Below, one piece after another: positions 11,101 to 21,984 of a DNA stretch of 64,000 nt. Position numbers and translations under genes: made by a program. The notes under the pieces were generated by a model. That model was not told the origin of the DNA. It searched no databases and saw nothing but the letters and a program-made list of their open reading frames with translations. Numbering within the stretch: position 1 is the first letter of the stretch; each line of letters starts with the position of its first letter. Origin of the DNA: Endothia cerciana (Eukaryota; Ascomycota; Sordariomycetes; Diaporthales; Cryphonectriaceae); the NCBI GenBank assembly GCA_026119935.1, contig JALRMH010000004.1, forward strand, positions 62,001 to 126,000, written 5' to 3'.

Positions 11101-11633
11101 GTCGATTGCTCAGCTCGAAAAGAAGGGCGAGGAGAGCCTGAAACTCCTGTTTGGTCCACTGGGCGCCTTTTCAAATGTTGCTGGAGCACTTCAAACTCCG
11201 CGCAGTGTGCCCGCCAGCAATCCCCTCAGGCTCGTCCTCCCTGTCAATCAAGGCTTGCTTCAGTCGGGTTCGGGGCCGTCACCAGTCGATATGCTGTCTT
11301 CAAAACTCTCGAGCAATTTCAGCACTTCATCATTGTTCAAGACTCAGTCAACTCATGAAACACAGCTATTGAACCGAATATTGAAGTCTTAATACAGTAC
11401 CTACCACGCCACCACAGTACATCATGTACTTTGTATCTGGCGACGTGGCCAGGGCTAGGGGATTAGGGTAAGCTACGCTAACAAGCGGGCCGAACCCACG
11501 TTTCCATGTTGGCGGGCCGAACGTTCGGCGACAGGTCAGACATCGCAACCTGCGAAATGAACATCACGATTGCAGAACTGGTTCTGGGAGGGAAACAACA
11601 AAAATGAAGCCATCTATGGCATAAAGCAAAAAC
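8176..11633. other. Long gene-poor stretch with a tRNA-like relic
   Basis: About 3.5 kb without a convincing gene. Short frames (e.g. at 9018 and 10136) have no recognisable content, and several rely on non-ATG starts. It holds a degenerate tRNA-like sequence at about 9616-9697 (minus), a C9 tract near 10908 and AT-rich patches near 8980 and 11000. A single telomere-like TTAGGG at 11463 is not a telomere. Confidence 0.5.
9616..9697 (-). other. Possible tRNA relic
   Basis: Read on the minus strand, a 7-bp acceptor-like helix (TCGGTGA with TCACCGG, one wobble pair) encloses about 82 nt with a B-box-like GTTCGATCC. The T stem does not pair and no U33-anticodon loop can be formed, so it looks like a decayed tRNA gene rather than a functional one. 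Confidence 0.25.
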
Positions 11634-11717
11634 TGCATCGACCGGGAATCGAACCCGGGGCCTAAGAAGGGCTCCTTTGCATGGGAATCTTAGATTTTAC
11701 CACTAAACCATCGATGC
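11634..11717 (-). tRNA. tRNA-Gly(CCC) with a 13-nt intron
   Basis: A complete cloverleaf on the minus strand. The acceptor stem GCATCGA pairs perfectly with TCGATGC and is followed by discriminator A. The D stem is GTTT/AAAT around an AGTGGTA loop. The anticodon stem TAAGA pairs with TCTTA. The anticodon loop has T33, anticodon CCC and A37. The T arm is CCGGG-TTCGATT-CCCGG. A 13-nt insertion (TGCAAAGGAGCCC) sits directly after position 37, the canonical site for nuclear tRNA introns, so the mature tRNA is 71 nt before CCA addition. The intron's GGA can pair with the TCC overlapping the anticodon, as expected of spliced pre-tRNAs. Both A and B boxes are present. Confidence 0.95.
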
Positions 11718-14086
11718 AGAAGCATTTCCGTGTCGGGAATAGGGCGAAGGAGTTTGTTTTATATCCCCATCTATGTTAGCTCCACACACCAAATCACAGA
11801 TATGGTGGGCCAAAGAAGGCATAAGGGGGGCTGGGTGCGCGCTGCGAAAAGCTGGTGGTAATCATAGGCGGAATTTTGAGCGCGAAGAACGTCGTTTGAG
11901 GTATGTTTGTACCATATAGGATTTCATGCAGAGCCCAAGCTGCATATTCTTGGTGGCCAGTGCTCTTCCTGAGTGACTAACCACGGACTGACATTGTTTC
12001 GTAGGACCAGGGTTCTGGTGGCAAGTTCATGAGAAAGGTACATATCAAAATGCGAATGTAGATAACCTCTCACAAGCAAGGTTAAGGGAGAAGGCTCGAA
12101 GCACCCCACAGGGGGGATTCAAGAGAGAAAAGTCCCTCTCCCCTCTCCCGTCTCCCCGTGAAAAAGGCCACGAGAAGTCTTATAGTCTCCATGCGACTGC
12201 TGGAGCTATGTCTCGGTCCTCATCCCTACCAGGGCAGTGCCGGTCTAGGTCCACTATGTGGCATACAGTTGGAACGACTGCCAAATGCCATCGCATCGGC
12301 GGTGACGGACTGGCCCATATGTCCTTCTCGGACCGCTTGTCCTGTCGCCGTGGCCCGCCTGGTCTCTAGCCAGCCCTGCGTCCGGGTAACACACGTGATG
12401 AAGGGCCAATCGCCGATCACTGAAGCAGAGGAGTTATGAGTTGTCAGGAGAATATCCAGGACTTACCTGAGGAGTTCTGAGGGTCCCTATCTACCTCTTT
12501 CGGGGTGAGTAGGGGGTCACAAGCGACAGCATCTTCTCAAATTGAGGCGAGTTCCAACCCAACTCCAATGCTAACCCAAGTGGTTACAGAACGCCACTGA
12601 GGCATGAAGCGTATCAGTCGCGGACAAACTCGCGCTGCTTGACGTGTCGGGCAAGATTTCCCTAACAGCATGAATAAGGCTCCGTTGGAACAGGCGCATT
12701 CACCATTGCCGATACTCCGCCGGAGACATCTAGCTTGGATACCAGAGGTGATTGTACCATGGTTAACCGATTCCCGTACTTCAAGTGTTCCAGGAGTGCT
12801 ACTCCCCAATGTGTATCATCTCACGGGGTCTACTCAACTACAAGTCGCCTCAAGAAAGGCTGTTCAGGCCTCCAACGACAGCCCCCTTCCGTGCAGGAAT
12901 GTGAATATTCCAATGCTCTGTGAGATATTACCGTCCATTTCGAGCGTGTTTCTCGGCAGTCCTTGGTAGTGTCTCAAAGAAGTAGACATGCTTTCCTCGA
13001 TGGAATGCCTTCTGCTCTGAAACATGATCTGAATTGGCACGAGACAGCGTATAACACGAGTGATCACGTCAGGAAAACTATCTCGCATTATGTTACTACA
13101 AGAAATGGACGACGAAGTAGGAAGCTGTCAAGTCGTTGAACAGCCGCTCGCCCTGATTAATGGCTTCGTGGTTAAGGGTCTCCGGGCAGATCGTAATCCC
13201 GAAAAAGACACAGTGGGGGGGGGGGGGGGAGAGTGCTAACCGATCAAGGAATGTCATTCTGGACCCTGCCATAGAGCTCGCTGAAACAGTACCGAGACTG
13301 GGCTGGGTGGAGGGGTTCCTCGCGGCGTACAATACCTTATGAGTATGATGATCCCATGATCCAGGCATACTGACGATCAAGAAGGGCGGCACAACGTGAG
13401 ATCAGGAGACATGTTCACAAAAAGTACTGCGAACGTTTCCCCCAGTCAAGATTGTCCATGCGAGGTTGGCCCACACGAGGCTGTCCCACATCAGACCCGA
13501 TTTTATGGCATAGGTGACTCCATGGCGACGCCTATCGCGTCAGGTCGTCCCAGACAGTGGCTCATGGACATACTATCAATCCATCCTCGGGGCCGGCCTG
13601 TCTTTATTGGGTGTCACCTCGCCTGACGGCCGCGGTTTACCGCTTCAACAGACCACAGGAAGTAGGCTACAGCCAGTCATTGCGGCCATATCGAGGCCCC
13701 TGAGGGAGACAGATTCTTGTTATGTCGTGTCATTTCTATGGTTTCGCGTGCTTAGGCACAGCCAAGTAACCACGAGATCGCGTGCAAACCTGCCCTGACT
13801 AAGTCTAGCCACGCGCGCAAGCAGAAGCCCTTTTCCAGATTTCCTCGTCACTAACGCAGTCCACTGGGCAAGCAACCGTTCCAGAGACCATAATTTCATC
13901 GCTTCCATGCCAAAGTCCAATCAGGCTCCCGGCCCACAAGCATAAAGCACCGCCACTGTGGCCAGGCCTCAACCCGGGCGCATCATCGTACCTGCAACCC
14001 TGGGCCTCCATTACCTGTATCCATGCGCCTTCGTCCGTGGCCGTCGTCCGATAGCGTATCACTCTGCATAGGGACATGCCCCTGAT
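11718..14086. other. Gene-free stretch with a G15 tract
   Basis: About 2.4 kb between the tRNA and the 3' end of the PFK-2 family gene. Only short overlapping frames occur on both strands, none with recognisable domains. A run of 15 G lies at 13215-13229. No transposon ends, long repeats or RNA genes were seen. Confidence 0.5.
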
Positions 14087-16252
14087 CTAGTCCTCATCCG
14101 CCACCTTATCCTTCACCATCTCCGCGACCATATTGATCACCTTCTCAGGCGGCCTCTGCTCGCCACCCGAGGCCTCCGCAGGCGTCGACAGGCCAGCGAT
14201 GGGGCTCAGCTGCCCACTAGGCGGGATCGAAGGCACAGGGATCCGGATATCCTCAGGCGAGCCGGGGATCATCCTCGGGTCGAGCCCGGGAATGTGGATA
14301 CGCTTGGCCTCGTTCTGGTACGCGGCTGGGATGATCTCGATGATCTCGTCACGCGGGAACTTGAGCTTGGGGATATCCATCGTGCTGCAGTGCATCAGGT
14401 AGGCGTACAGCACGCGGAGGACGGACTCGTGCGCGATGATCAGGAGGTCGTTCTGTTCACGCTCAAGCTCGAGGATGATGGGCTCGAGGCGGACGGCCAG
14501 ATCGTGGTAGGACTAAAAGAGAGGGTCAGACGAGGCACTGACCAGGTGGTGTCGTAAAATCAGAAGGGGGGAGGGCGGGGTCTCGTAGGATGGCTTACCT
14601 CAGCGCGAGGGTATCTATGATGATACGGGTCTAGCTCATGCTTTTCAACCTCGTCGGGATACAAGGCACGGATAGCCCGCTCTGACAATTTCTCACAGAC
14701 ACCGGGGTTGATCGAGCTCATCTGCGACCGCTGACGGACCTTGTATCCCCCATCCTGCAGAGGCTTGGCTGTCTGCACGGTCCGGAGCCGTGTGGAGGTC
14801 CACACAGTCAATGGCCTCAGAGGGATGTCGGCGCCGCCGGCTTCGATGGCCGACTGCCGCTCCTGCTCACGGTGCTTCAGGAGAGTCTGGGTCATCTTGT
14901 CGGCGTAGGCCTTGCCGGCCTCGGAGAGGTCTGCATCGCTTCTGTACGACTCCTCCTCAGCCATGCCGGCTCTCACGAAGAAGGTTGTCCTGGATTTGAT
15001 GTGGAGGTTGGTGAGGTAGAACACAATGCGGTGAGACAGATACTGCAAGGAGAATAGTGTTAGCGCAAGGCGTAAGTATACTCCGTGGGATTGCACACAT
15101 AAGCACACAGTGCGCGAAAGACGTAGAGGAATGTCACGAGGGGCTGATGGGTGTGCGTACGTTGAAGCTGAGGTTATTGTAGAAGAAAGCCCGACCGGCA
15201 TTGATCATCTTGACGTAGTTCAGCTCATTCTCGTTCATCGTCTCAAAGACTGGAATCTTCATCTCGATGCGCCGGAGGTAGAGCTTGGCAGCCTCGTCTG
15301 GGTCCATGCCGTGGAACTAAGCCAATGGTGAGTTGGATCTAGATCGGGCAGGGACCACAAGGCAGGACTCACATCGGGAGACGAGATCTTGACATTCCTG
15401 GCGTTCTCCCTCAAGATCTTTTCGTCGTCGACGAAGGACTCGAGGAAGAGCGTCTGTGGGGTAAGAGTCAGCCGAAGTCTGCCAGCGAGATGTCAGCTGA
15501 CGATACTGACCTGGACATCGTGCTTCGCGAACTCCTTGGCGAGGGCACGGCGACCAGCGGCGGTAGGGTTCACAGCGTCATAGATCGCGACTTGACCATT
15601 CTCATGGTTCAGCCAGGCATAGATATCCTCACGGCACTTCTTGAGGATCTTCTGCCGCAGCATGACTGATGCTGGGGACGCGTTGGGAAAGAAGTAGTCC
15701 TCTGGTATGGTCTCACCAGGCCCAACTGTGGCCCGACGGTAGTCTCCGAGGTGGAAGATTCGAGTCTTCACCCCGAGCCTGAGCTGTACGTCAGCACAAT
15801 CTCCCGAAGCAGCCGTGGTGTGTAGCCAGGAGGGAGAAGAGGCCTTACCAGGACAGGTATCGAGCCATCGAGACGCAGATATGCCTAGGTTTCATCAGCA
15901 ATGTGGCACCACCACGGAAACGGTCGCCACAAACTCACGTCTTCCCACGTGCTGGCAGGCCGACCATGACAATCGCTATTCTACCCGAGTGGAACAGCCT
16001 CCCAGACATGGTGCTATAGAGCTGGGCCGGGGCCAGGTTCTGGTCCTCAGAGAGGTCGTGGATGGCGTCAATGAAGGTCGAGCTCTTTCGACGATAACGC
16101 GGCGCGTTGGCCGCGATCTCGGCGGTTCTGGTGCCAGCGTTAGCGAGCTGAGCGTCCAAGTCGTCGCCGAGCTCAGGACGGGGCCTCTTCCCGCCCTTCT
16201 CCTTGAGCATCCTGCGAAGGCGAGCCTTCGCTTTCTTGAAAACGGACGCCAT
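14087..16252 (-). CDS. 6-phosphofructo-2-kinase (PFK-2/FBPase-2 family) with degenerate phosphatase site
   Basis: Makes fructose-2,6-bisphosphate, the cytosolic regulator of glycolysis and gluconeogenesis. Seven exons: 16252-15939, 15884-15849, 15778-15511, 15453-15373, 15316-15161, 15042-14599, 14512-14087; 574 residues. A basic N-terminal extension (KKAKARLRRMLKEKGGKRPR) precedes the kinase P-loop GLPARGKT (residues 98-105). Family segments follow: GDYRR, LFLESFVDD and the Arg/Tyr-rich end of the kinase domain (YLSHRIVFYLTNLH). The C-terminal histidine-phosphatase-like domain keeps a His in IIAHES (His461), but the catalytic RHG is RAG (309-311), so the nucleophilic histidine is missing. 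Family knowledge: yeast Pfk26 also lacks this histidine and acts as a kinase only. I infer a kinase-only enzyme. Diverges from TOM40. Confidence 0.93.
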
Positions 16253-17835
16253 TATGATCGGGGGGGTGATGAAGAGAGACGGTTGTTTGGGCAGGGTTGG
16301 GATGGCGGACAGGGCACTGCAAAGACGGTGAAAGGGGTAGAATGGAGATGAAGGTAAAGGACTGTGCTCACAGAAGGGTGTCCATCTTCGAATGGCCCGA
16401 GATGCCAAACAAATACCAATAGTTAACCCCACTGCGACGGCTGTATACGTCCAGCTGTGATCTTCCGGCGGATGTGGATGAGTGTCTGCACTGAAGAGGG
16501 TGGGCACAATAGTCAGGGCTGTGATGTTGCAAACCGGCCGGAGTTCCAGGAAGTGAGGCCCAATGTCCAAACAAGTGGATGAGAAACAGAGTAGATGAAT
16601 AAAGGTTGTGATCGGAAAGGGGGGCTTGGGCTTTTGCTCCAGGTCAAGTGCTGAGATATCGTGAGGGGTGAGGGTATCGTCGTTGATATTGGGGCCTGAT
16701 GAGCTCGATGGGCCCCCTTTGGCACCAAGGACACGGGATCGATCCTCCAGGAAACCTGATCCGGACAGCCCAGGACGAAACGAGCAAGATGCAGAGAAGG
16801 CACCAGCAGGGTTCCCTGGGTGGTGACTTCTTCCGCTGATACTGAGCCCGGATCGGCGGCCGTTATCAATACCGAGGCTACTAGACTAGGGGGCTCTTCA
16901 AGGAGTTTTGGCCCGAGTGTGCCCAGTATGTTGAGACAGAAGCGATGATCATCGAGCCCCGAGCCCGAGATGAAAGGCTGCTTACTCTGGTGAGACGTCA
17001 GGTTCCGAATTGGGACTGCGGATGGGATCCGGAGCAGAGTGGGTGTCTGGGTCAAGGTCGGCCTCCGGGTTCTGCCATCTCTGTCCCCGGCTTTCTTCCT
17101 CGAAGAGCCGAAAATGGGGTGGGGTGGCTATAGGATGAGGGGCTGCTTTAGCACCAGCCCTGTCCGTCAAGCAGGGCAACAAGGTCACCACATCCGGGGA
17201 GGGTCTTCCAGAACCAGGTCTCCTCATGGAAGAACCGATGGATAAGACCATCCCCTCCAATAGTATAGTATGTTGTATCGACCATGGCGAGGTGTAGGAA
17301 ACCCATTGTGAGAACCTGTGTGTTTAAGCATACCCCGGGGTCAGCTGTGAATGGCGACCGGGGGGGGGGGCGGTGGTAACGGTGTACGTCCGTACTGTAC
17401 TATGGTACCTCCGTACCGTCCCGCAGTGAGGCCAGGGGTGCACGGTTCAGGCTGACTACCCCCATGCTGCCCTGTCGTCAGAGATCAACCTAAGCAGAAA
17501 GCTACCACGAAATTTTTGGTCCTGTGCCCGCCGCCAGCTCTGGACGACGACCACAATTGAGATCAAGTCAAGTCAGGCCCAGATCACACACACGCCAACC
17601 TCACCACCCCCACGCTCGCCCACCGCGCTGAGCACCTGTCTCGTCAAGGCCCTCCCTCCCTCGGACCCCCCCACACCAGCGCACGTCGGCCGTACTGAAG
17701 GCGTCGCTTCTCCCCTCGTCGTGTTTCCTGACGGCTGTCCCCCATCCGCCCTTTTGTCTGTGACGTCGTCGTCGTCCTCAACGTCTGCAGCCTCGGCCTC
17801 GTCTCTCCCATCCCACCCAGACTGCGATCGCGACC
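16253..17835. promoter_or_regulatory. Divergent promoter region of PFK-2 family gene and TOM40
   Basis: A 1.6-kb region that must hold both promoters and leaders. It contains a G11 tract at 17360-17370 followed at once by a cluster of five GTAC palindromes at 17384-17416. The 170 bases before TOM40 are pyrimidine-rich with repeated TCGTC. Frames on the minus strand upstream of 16252 look like leader sequence rather than protein. Confidence 0.45.
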
Positions 17836-19037
17836 ATGGCCTCCACACCGAGTCACCCCCTGGCCTTCATCGGCAACGATCCCATAGCCAAGACTGTCTC
17901 CGATGCACTGAGCTCCTTCCAGGAGCGGCGCGCAAGGCTTGGCCTGTCGAACCCCGGCACCGTCGAGAACCTGGCCAAGGAAGTCCAGCGCGATGTCCTC
18001 CTCAACAACTACATGTTCACCGGCCTGCGCGCAGACCTCACCAAGGCCTTCAGCCTGAACCCCCTCTTCCAGGTCTCACACGCTTTCGCGCTGGGCGAGC
18101 GGTCGAACCCTTACACCTTCGCCGCGCTCTATGGTACCAACAAGGTGTGTGTCACTGTCGCGATCCCCCGCTGTTTGATCCCATGGTGGGCATCCGAGGC
18201 TGACCTACAGGTGACAGGTGTTCTTGCAAGGCAACATCGATAACGACGGTCAGCTTTCCACAAGGGCAAACTGGAGGTGGTCGCCCTCGCTCGTCTCGAA
18301 GACCCAGTTCCAGGTCGGCACCGGCGGTCAGGACATGGCGCAGCTCGAATCCGAATACACCGGCAACGACTTCACCCTCAACGTCAAGGCCCTCAACCCG
18401 TCCTACCTCGAGGGCGGCCTCACGGGCATCTTCGTCGGGCAGTACATGCAGGCAGTCACCCCAAGGCTGGCTCTGGGCTTGGAGGCTATGTGGCAGCGTC
18501 AAGCCCTGAGCCAGCCTCCGGACGCGGCGCTGGCGTACTGCGGCAAGTACAGGGCCGAGGACTGGGTGGCCACGGCCCAGATGGCCGCCAACGGCGCCAT
18601 CAACACGACGTACTGGAGGAAGCTGTCCGACAAGGTGCAGGCCGGTGTCGACATGAGCCTGACCCTTTCCGGTGGGCCCGCCGCGATGATGGGCGGTCCC
18701 ATCCAGAAGGAGGGTGTGACGACCTTTGGTGCCAAGTACGACTTCCGCATGTCCACCTTCCGCGCCCAGCTGGACTCCAAGGGAAAGCTGAGCTGCCTGC
18801 TGGAGAAGCGCGTTGCTGGGCCCGTCATGATGACCGTCGGTGCTGATGTGGACCACGCTACGGTAGGGCCCACTCTCCCGCACATAACACTCTTTCCCAT
18901 GGCCAGGTCGCTGACAAGATGGGCTGCAGCAAACCGCGAAGCTCGGCCTCGGGATCTCCATCGAGACCGGCGGCGAGGAGCTGCAGGAGCAACAAGAGAT
19001 GCTCGGCGCCCAGCCATCTCCAAACATCCCCTTCTAA
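17836..19037 (+). CDS. tom40: Tom40, mitochondrial outer-membrane import channel
   Basis: The beta-barrel pore of the TOM complex, through which nearly all nuclear-encoded mitochondrial precursors cross the outer membrane. Three exons (17836-18144, 18218-18862, 18930-19037) encode 353 residues, the usual fungal length. The N-terminus has the Tom40 pattern (NPGTVENLAKEVQRDVLLNNYMFTGLRADLTKAF), followed by SHAFALG and PYTFAALYG. The barrel shows alternating strands with family signatures such as LEAMWQRQ, AAMMGGP and FGAKYDFR. The last exon supplies the conserved inner strand and tail (KLGLGISIETGG, ending SPNIPF). Start chosen at ATG 17836, which gives the family N-terminus; an overlapping frame opening at 17721 is in another phase. 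Confidence 0.96.
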
Positions 19038-20000
19038 GGGGTCTGAAAGACGACCGGTCCTTTCCGCACTCGTCCGACGGCTCTCCACTCCGCCCCAGTG
19101 ACCCTCTCTCATCATCTACACTAATTTGAAGGGGTAGGCGAGCGAGAGCGACGAGACGCATCAAATTTCGTGTCCTCGCTGCTCTGCGTTCCGTTTCATT
19201 CTCTCGGCGACTTAGGCTTCGGCATGGCATGGTTGATTTCTTCATGACGGCTGGTGTAGGCGGCGAGGCTTTTCCTTTGCATATCCGCCTGACGAAACGA
19301 TAGACACTCTACCTTTTCCTTGGCACGCAACGCGATGGGGTCACTCTTCTCCTTGGCAGAGCGGGGGCACACTGGAGCCATGTCAGGCTCCCAGGCGGCT
19401 TGGATGGAGGGGGGCGATGTGTACGATAGACAGGCCTTGTGGGAGAGGCTCGGCCTGGGCCGTCCAAGCTGACCGGCTATGGGGTGACGCTGGTTGGCAT
19501 GGATATAAAAATTTGGTGCCTCTACTGGTGGTGATCTGGCCACTTGACCACTGTGGTTGAGGAACGTGGCGGCATGAGCTCGTCTTGTTGGACCAGAAGT
19601 GGAGATGGATCTGACGGGCAAGACGTTGTAGATATAGCAAGACGCATTGCATGTAAATCCACAGGCAAACTCGGGGTTATGCGGCCGGGGGGTAGGCAGG
19701 TAAAGAAACAAGAATTCACCTTCCTGCTCACCGACCCGTCGCTCTCGTAGCCTAAGTCGATTGCTTCTAGACGACCACAACCGTGCGGGTGGTGCGGTGA
19801 GGGTTGCTGTTCTTCCGGCCGCACTGCCTCCCACGCACTGGCTGGCACCTGGACTAATCCGGCCGAGCTCGGAGCCGGCGAGGGGTTCGAGGATGGCGTG
19901 CGCGACGACGCAATACCAACTATGCCCACGGTAATCTACTCTTCGGACTGAGGATCCAACCCCGTCCTCTCCCGACCGGCCTAAGCCTGGACACGCAAAA
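19038..20000. other. Intergenic region between TOM40 and the glyoxalase-like gene
   Basis: Holds the TOM40 3' UTR and the glyoxalase-like gene promoter. A long open frame on the minus strand runs through it into the downstream gene, but it has no recognisable content. No repeats or RNA genes were seen. Confidence 0.5.
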
Positions 20001-20900
20001 ATGGCCGACCCGCCAGCAGCGATTCTTGACCACATCGTCATCCTCATCCCCCACCCTACCCTCCTCAACCCCCCCTCCTGGCTCACGTCAGCGTTCACCG
20101 TGCTCCCGGGCGGGCGGCACGCAGACGGCGTGACGGAGAACAAGCTCGTCCTCTTCCACGACGGCGTGTACCTCGAGCTCATCGCCTTCGTGCCCGGGCA
20201 GGAGGGGGCCGGCAGGCGGTCGCACCGCTGGGGCCGGCGGCGGGAGGGCCACATCATCGACTGGGCGAACACCCTGCGCTCCGAGGGGGAGCTGGAGGCG
20301 GCCCGCGACCGGGTGGCGGGGGCAGAGGGCGCGCGCGTGCGGTACGGCGACCCCGTGGCCGGCGGGAGGACAAGGCCCGACGGGACGGAGCTGAGGTGGG
20401 TTACGTCGGCGCCGTACCTTGTCCATGACGACGACGAGGGAGGCGGTGCGGACGGGGGGCCCGAGGGGTTTGTGGGGGGCGAGGAGCCCTTCTGGTGCCT
20501 CGACCGCACGCCGCGAGATCTGAGGGTGCCTTACAAGGTGCGGGACGACGCGACGCACCCCTCCGGGGCGCTAGGCGTGGCGGGGCTGTCCGTCTCCGTG
20601 AGGGATGAGACTTTATTCCGCGCCCTGAAGGGGACGTACGATGCCCTTCTGGGGCGGGCGGGGACGGAGGGGGGGCGAAATTCCTTTGTGTGGCCGCTTT
20701 ATGTCCCCCGGACGTCGCTCGAGGGCTCGTCGGGGAAGTCTCGGGAGCGGAACTTCTTCCTGAACTTGGTCGAGCGAGACGGTGCTGAGGGGGACGTCTA
20801 TGTGAGGTTGTCTCTCGAGTCCAGCTCTACGACTGGGAAGATTGGTGGTTATCTGGGCGATGACGACTGCCCTTTCGAGATTGAGTTTCTGAAGGCATAA
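20001..20900 (+). CDS. Glyoxalase-like (VOC superfamily) domain protein
   Basis: Intronless, 299 residues. The N-terminus opens with the first VOC-type half-module: LDHIVILIP at residues 9-17 supplies the metal-ligand-type His, and GRHADGVTENKLVLFHDGVYLELIAF supplies a Glu on the matching strand. A glycine/acid-rich insert follows (HDDDEGGGADGG), then WCLDRTPRDLRVPY, and a second module with SGALGVAGLSVSVRD and NFFLNLVERDG. This is the pattern of the fungal 'glyoxalase-like domain' family; the substrate is unknown, and dioxygenase-like or lyase chemistry is possible. The gene is GC-rich with strong third-position G/C bias, which also opens long shadow frames on the opposite strand. It converges with the aquaglyceroporin gene. 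Confidence 0.85.
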   Translation: MADPPAAILDHIVILIPHPTLLNPPSWLTSAFTVLPGGRHADGVTENKLVLFHDGVYLELIAFVPGQEGAGRRSHRWGRRREGHIIDWANTLRSEGELEAARDRVAGAEGARVRYGDPVAGGRTRPDGTELRWVTSAPYLVHDDDEGGGADGGPEGFVGGEEPFWCLDRTPRDLRVPYKVRDDATHPSGALGVAGLSVSVRDETLFRALKGTYDALLGRAGTEGGRNSFVWPLYVPRTSLEGSSGKSRERNFFLNLVERDGAEGDVYVRLSLESSSTTGKIGGYLGDDDCPFEIEFLKA

Positions 20901-21984
20901 GTTCGCGGCCAGTTGCGGTCCAAGTTGACCACAATGGAAAACCCGACATAAAGATACCAAACAGAAGCAGAAGGGGGAGGAAGAAGGGGGAGGTTCCGAG
21001 GGGACTGACCACGAGGCCACCCAGGCTGCGCTCGAGATCTTGAATCAATATGTGCAGAGCTGCCATGGCTCTCCTGCTTCAGCAGATCGCGAAACTCTCC
21101 ACAGATTTCATTCACGTCGCAGGTTTCCGGAGGCGATACGTTTGCAGACAAAAGAGAGTGTTCTGATTGTATTGTGTCTGCAAGCAAGATGCCCTTCTCA
21201 AATCTGTCTCGAGGTGGGCTCCCAAGTAAGCCCACATCAATTGCCAATACTGGCATCCTCCGAATGTTAATACTGAAGCCGCTAAGGATCGTTATGGATC
21301 CTCAGCCTGTCTTTAAGAAACAAAATTCCCGAACAGAGTATCCCTTCCCGTCTGTGTATGTTTTGTCTATCCCAAATAAACCCATTGAAAGAAGAAGGAA
21401 AGAAAAAAAAAACACCACATTATGTTTCCCCTCGTAACAACACCCTGGCCGAGGGGAGCGCTAGCACAACCGGAAGCCAGAAGAAAAACGAAAACGCCAT
21501 GCTATCATGCTATTCTCGCTCCCGGTTCTTGAAAGGGAAGGATCAAGGAAATTTGAAGATGCGTCGCGCCTTGTGTTGAGGAATGTCAGATCGCTAATAG
21601 TGAGATGCAGGAATCATGGAGAGAAAGAGCACATGAGAAACATCGGAACGTCCAGAATAACGTAACGATGACAGGGAGTGCGTAAATAGAAACAATGAAA
21701 AGGAGTGTAAGGAAAGAAATCCAGCAGAACACTCTCTCTTGTCTGACCAAGTCGGTTTAGATGTCAATGGATCCCAAACGTTGTGTTTGGAGTTCCGCGG
21801 TTCGAAGATAAGGCTGACATAGAAAAGATGTTCCGAGATCAAAGAGAGTTCCAAGGAAAGGTGTAGGAGAAGTCTGAAAGAAATTTGAAACTTGAAAGGT
21901 TGAGCGGAGAGCCGGAAGAGCAGGACCAGAAAGCCCGGAGATCACCGTGAGGTTCTCGTCCTAACCACACCACCAGACGTTCGT
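20901..21984. other. Convergent 3' intergenic region
   Basis: Between the ends of the glyoxalase-like gene (+) and the aquaglyceroporin gene (-). Purine-rich on the + strand, with an A-rich run near 21404. No gene or repeat was recognised. Confidence 0.5.

Noticed and set aside
16513..17055. 180-codon minus-strand frame upstream of the PFK-2 family gene
   Set aside because: Ser/Pro-rich leader-like translation without motifs; the family protein begins cleanly at 16252.
18152..19027. 291-codon minus-strand frame across TOM40
   Set aside because: Shadow of the GC-rich Tom40 coding sequence; no domain.
19196..20509. 437-codon minus-strand frame overlapping the glyoxalase-like gene
   Set aside because: Low-complexity Ser/Pro/Arg translation with no family match; the sense frame encodes a recognised VOC protein.
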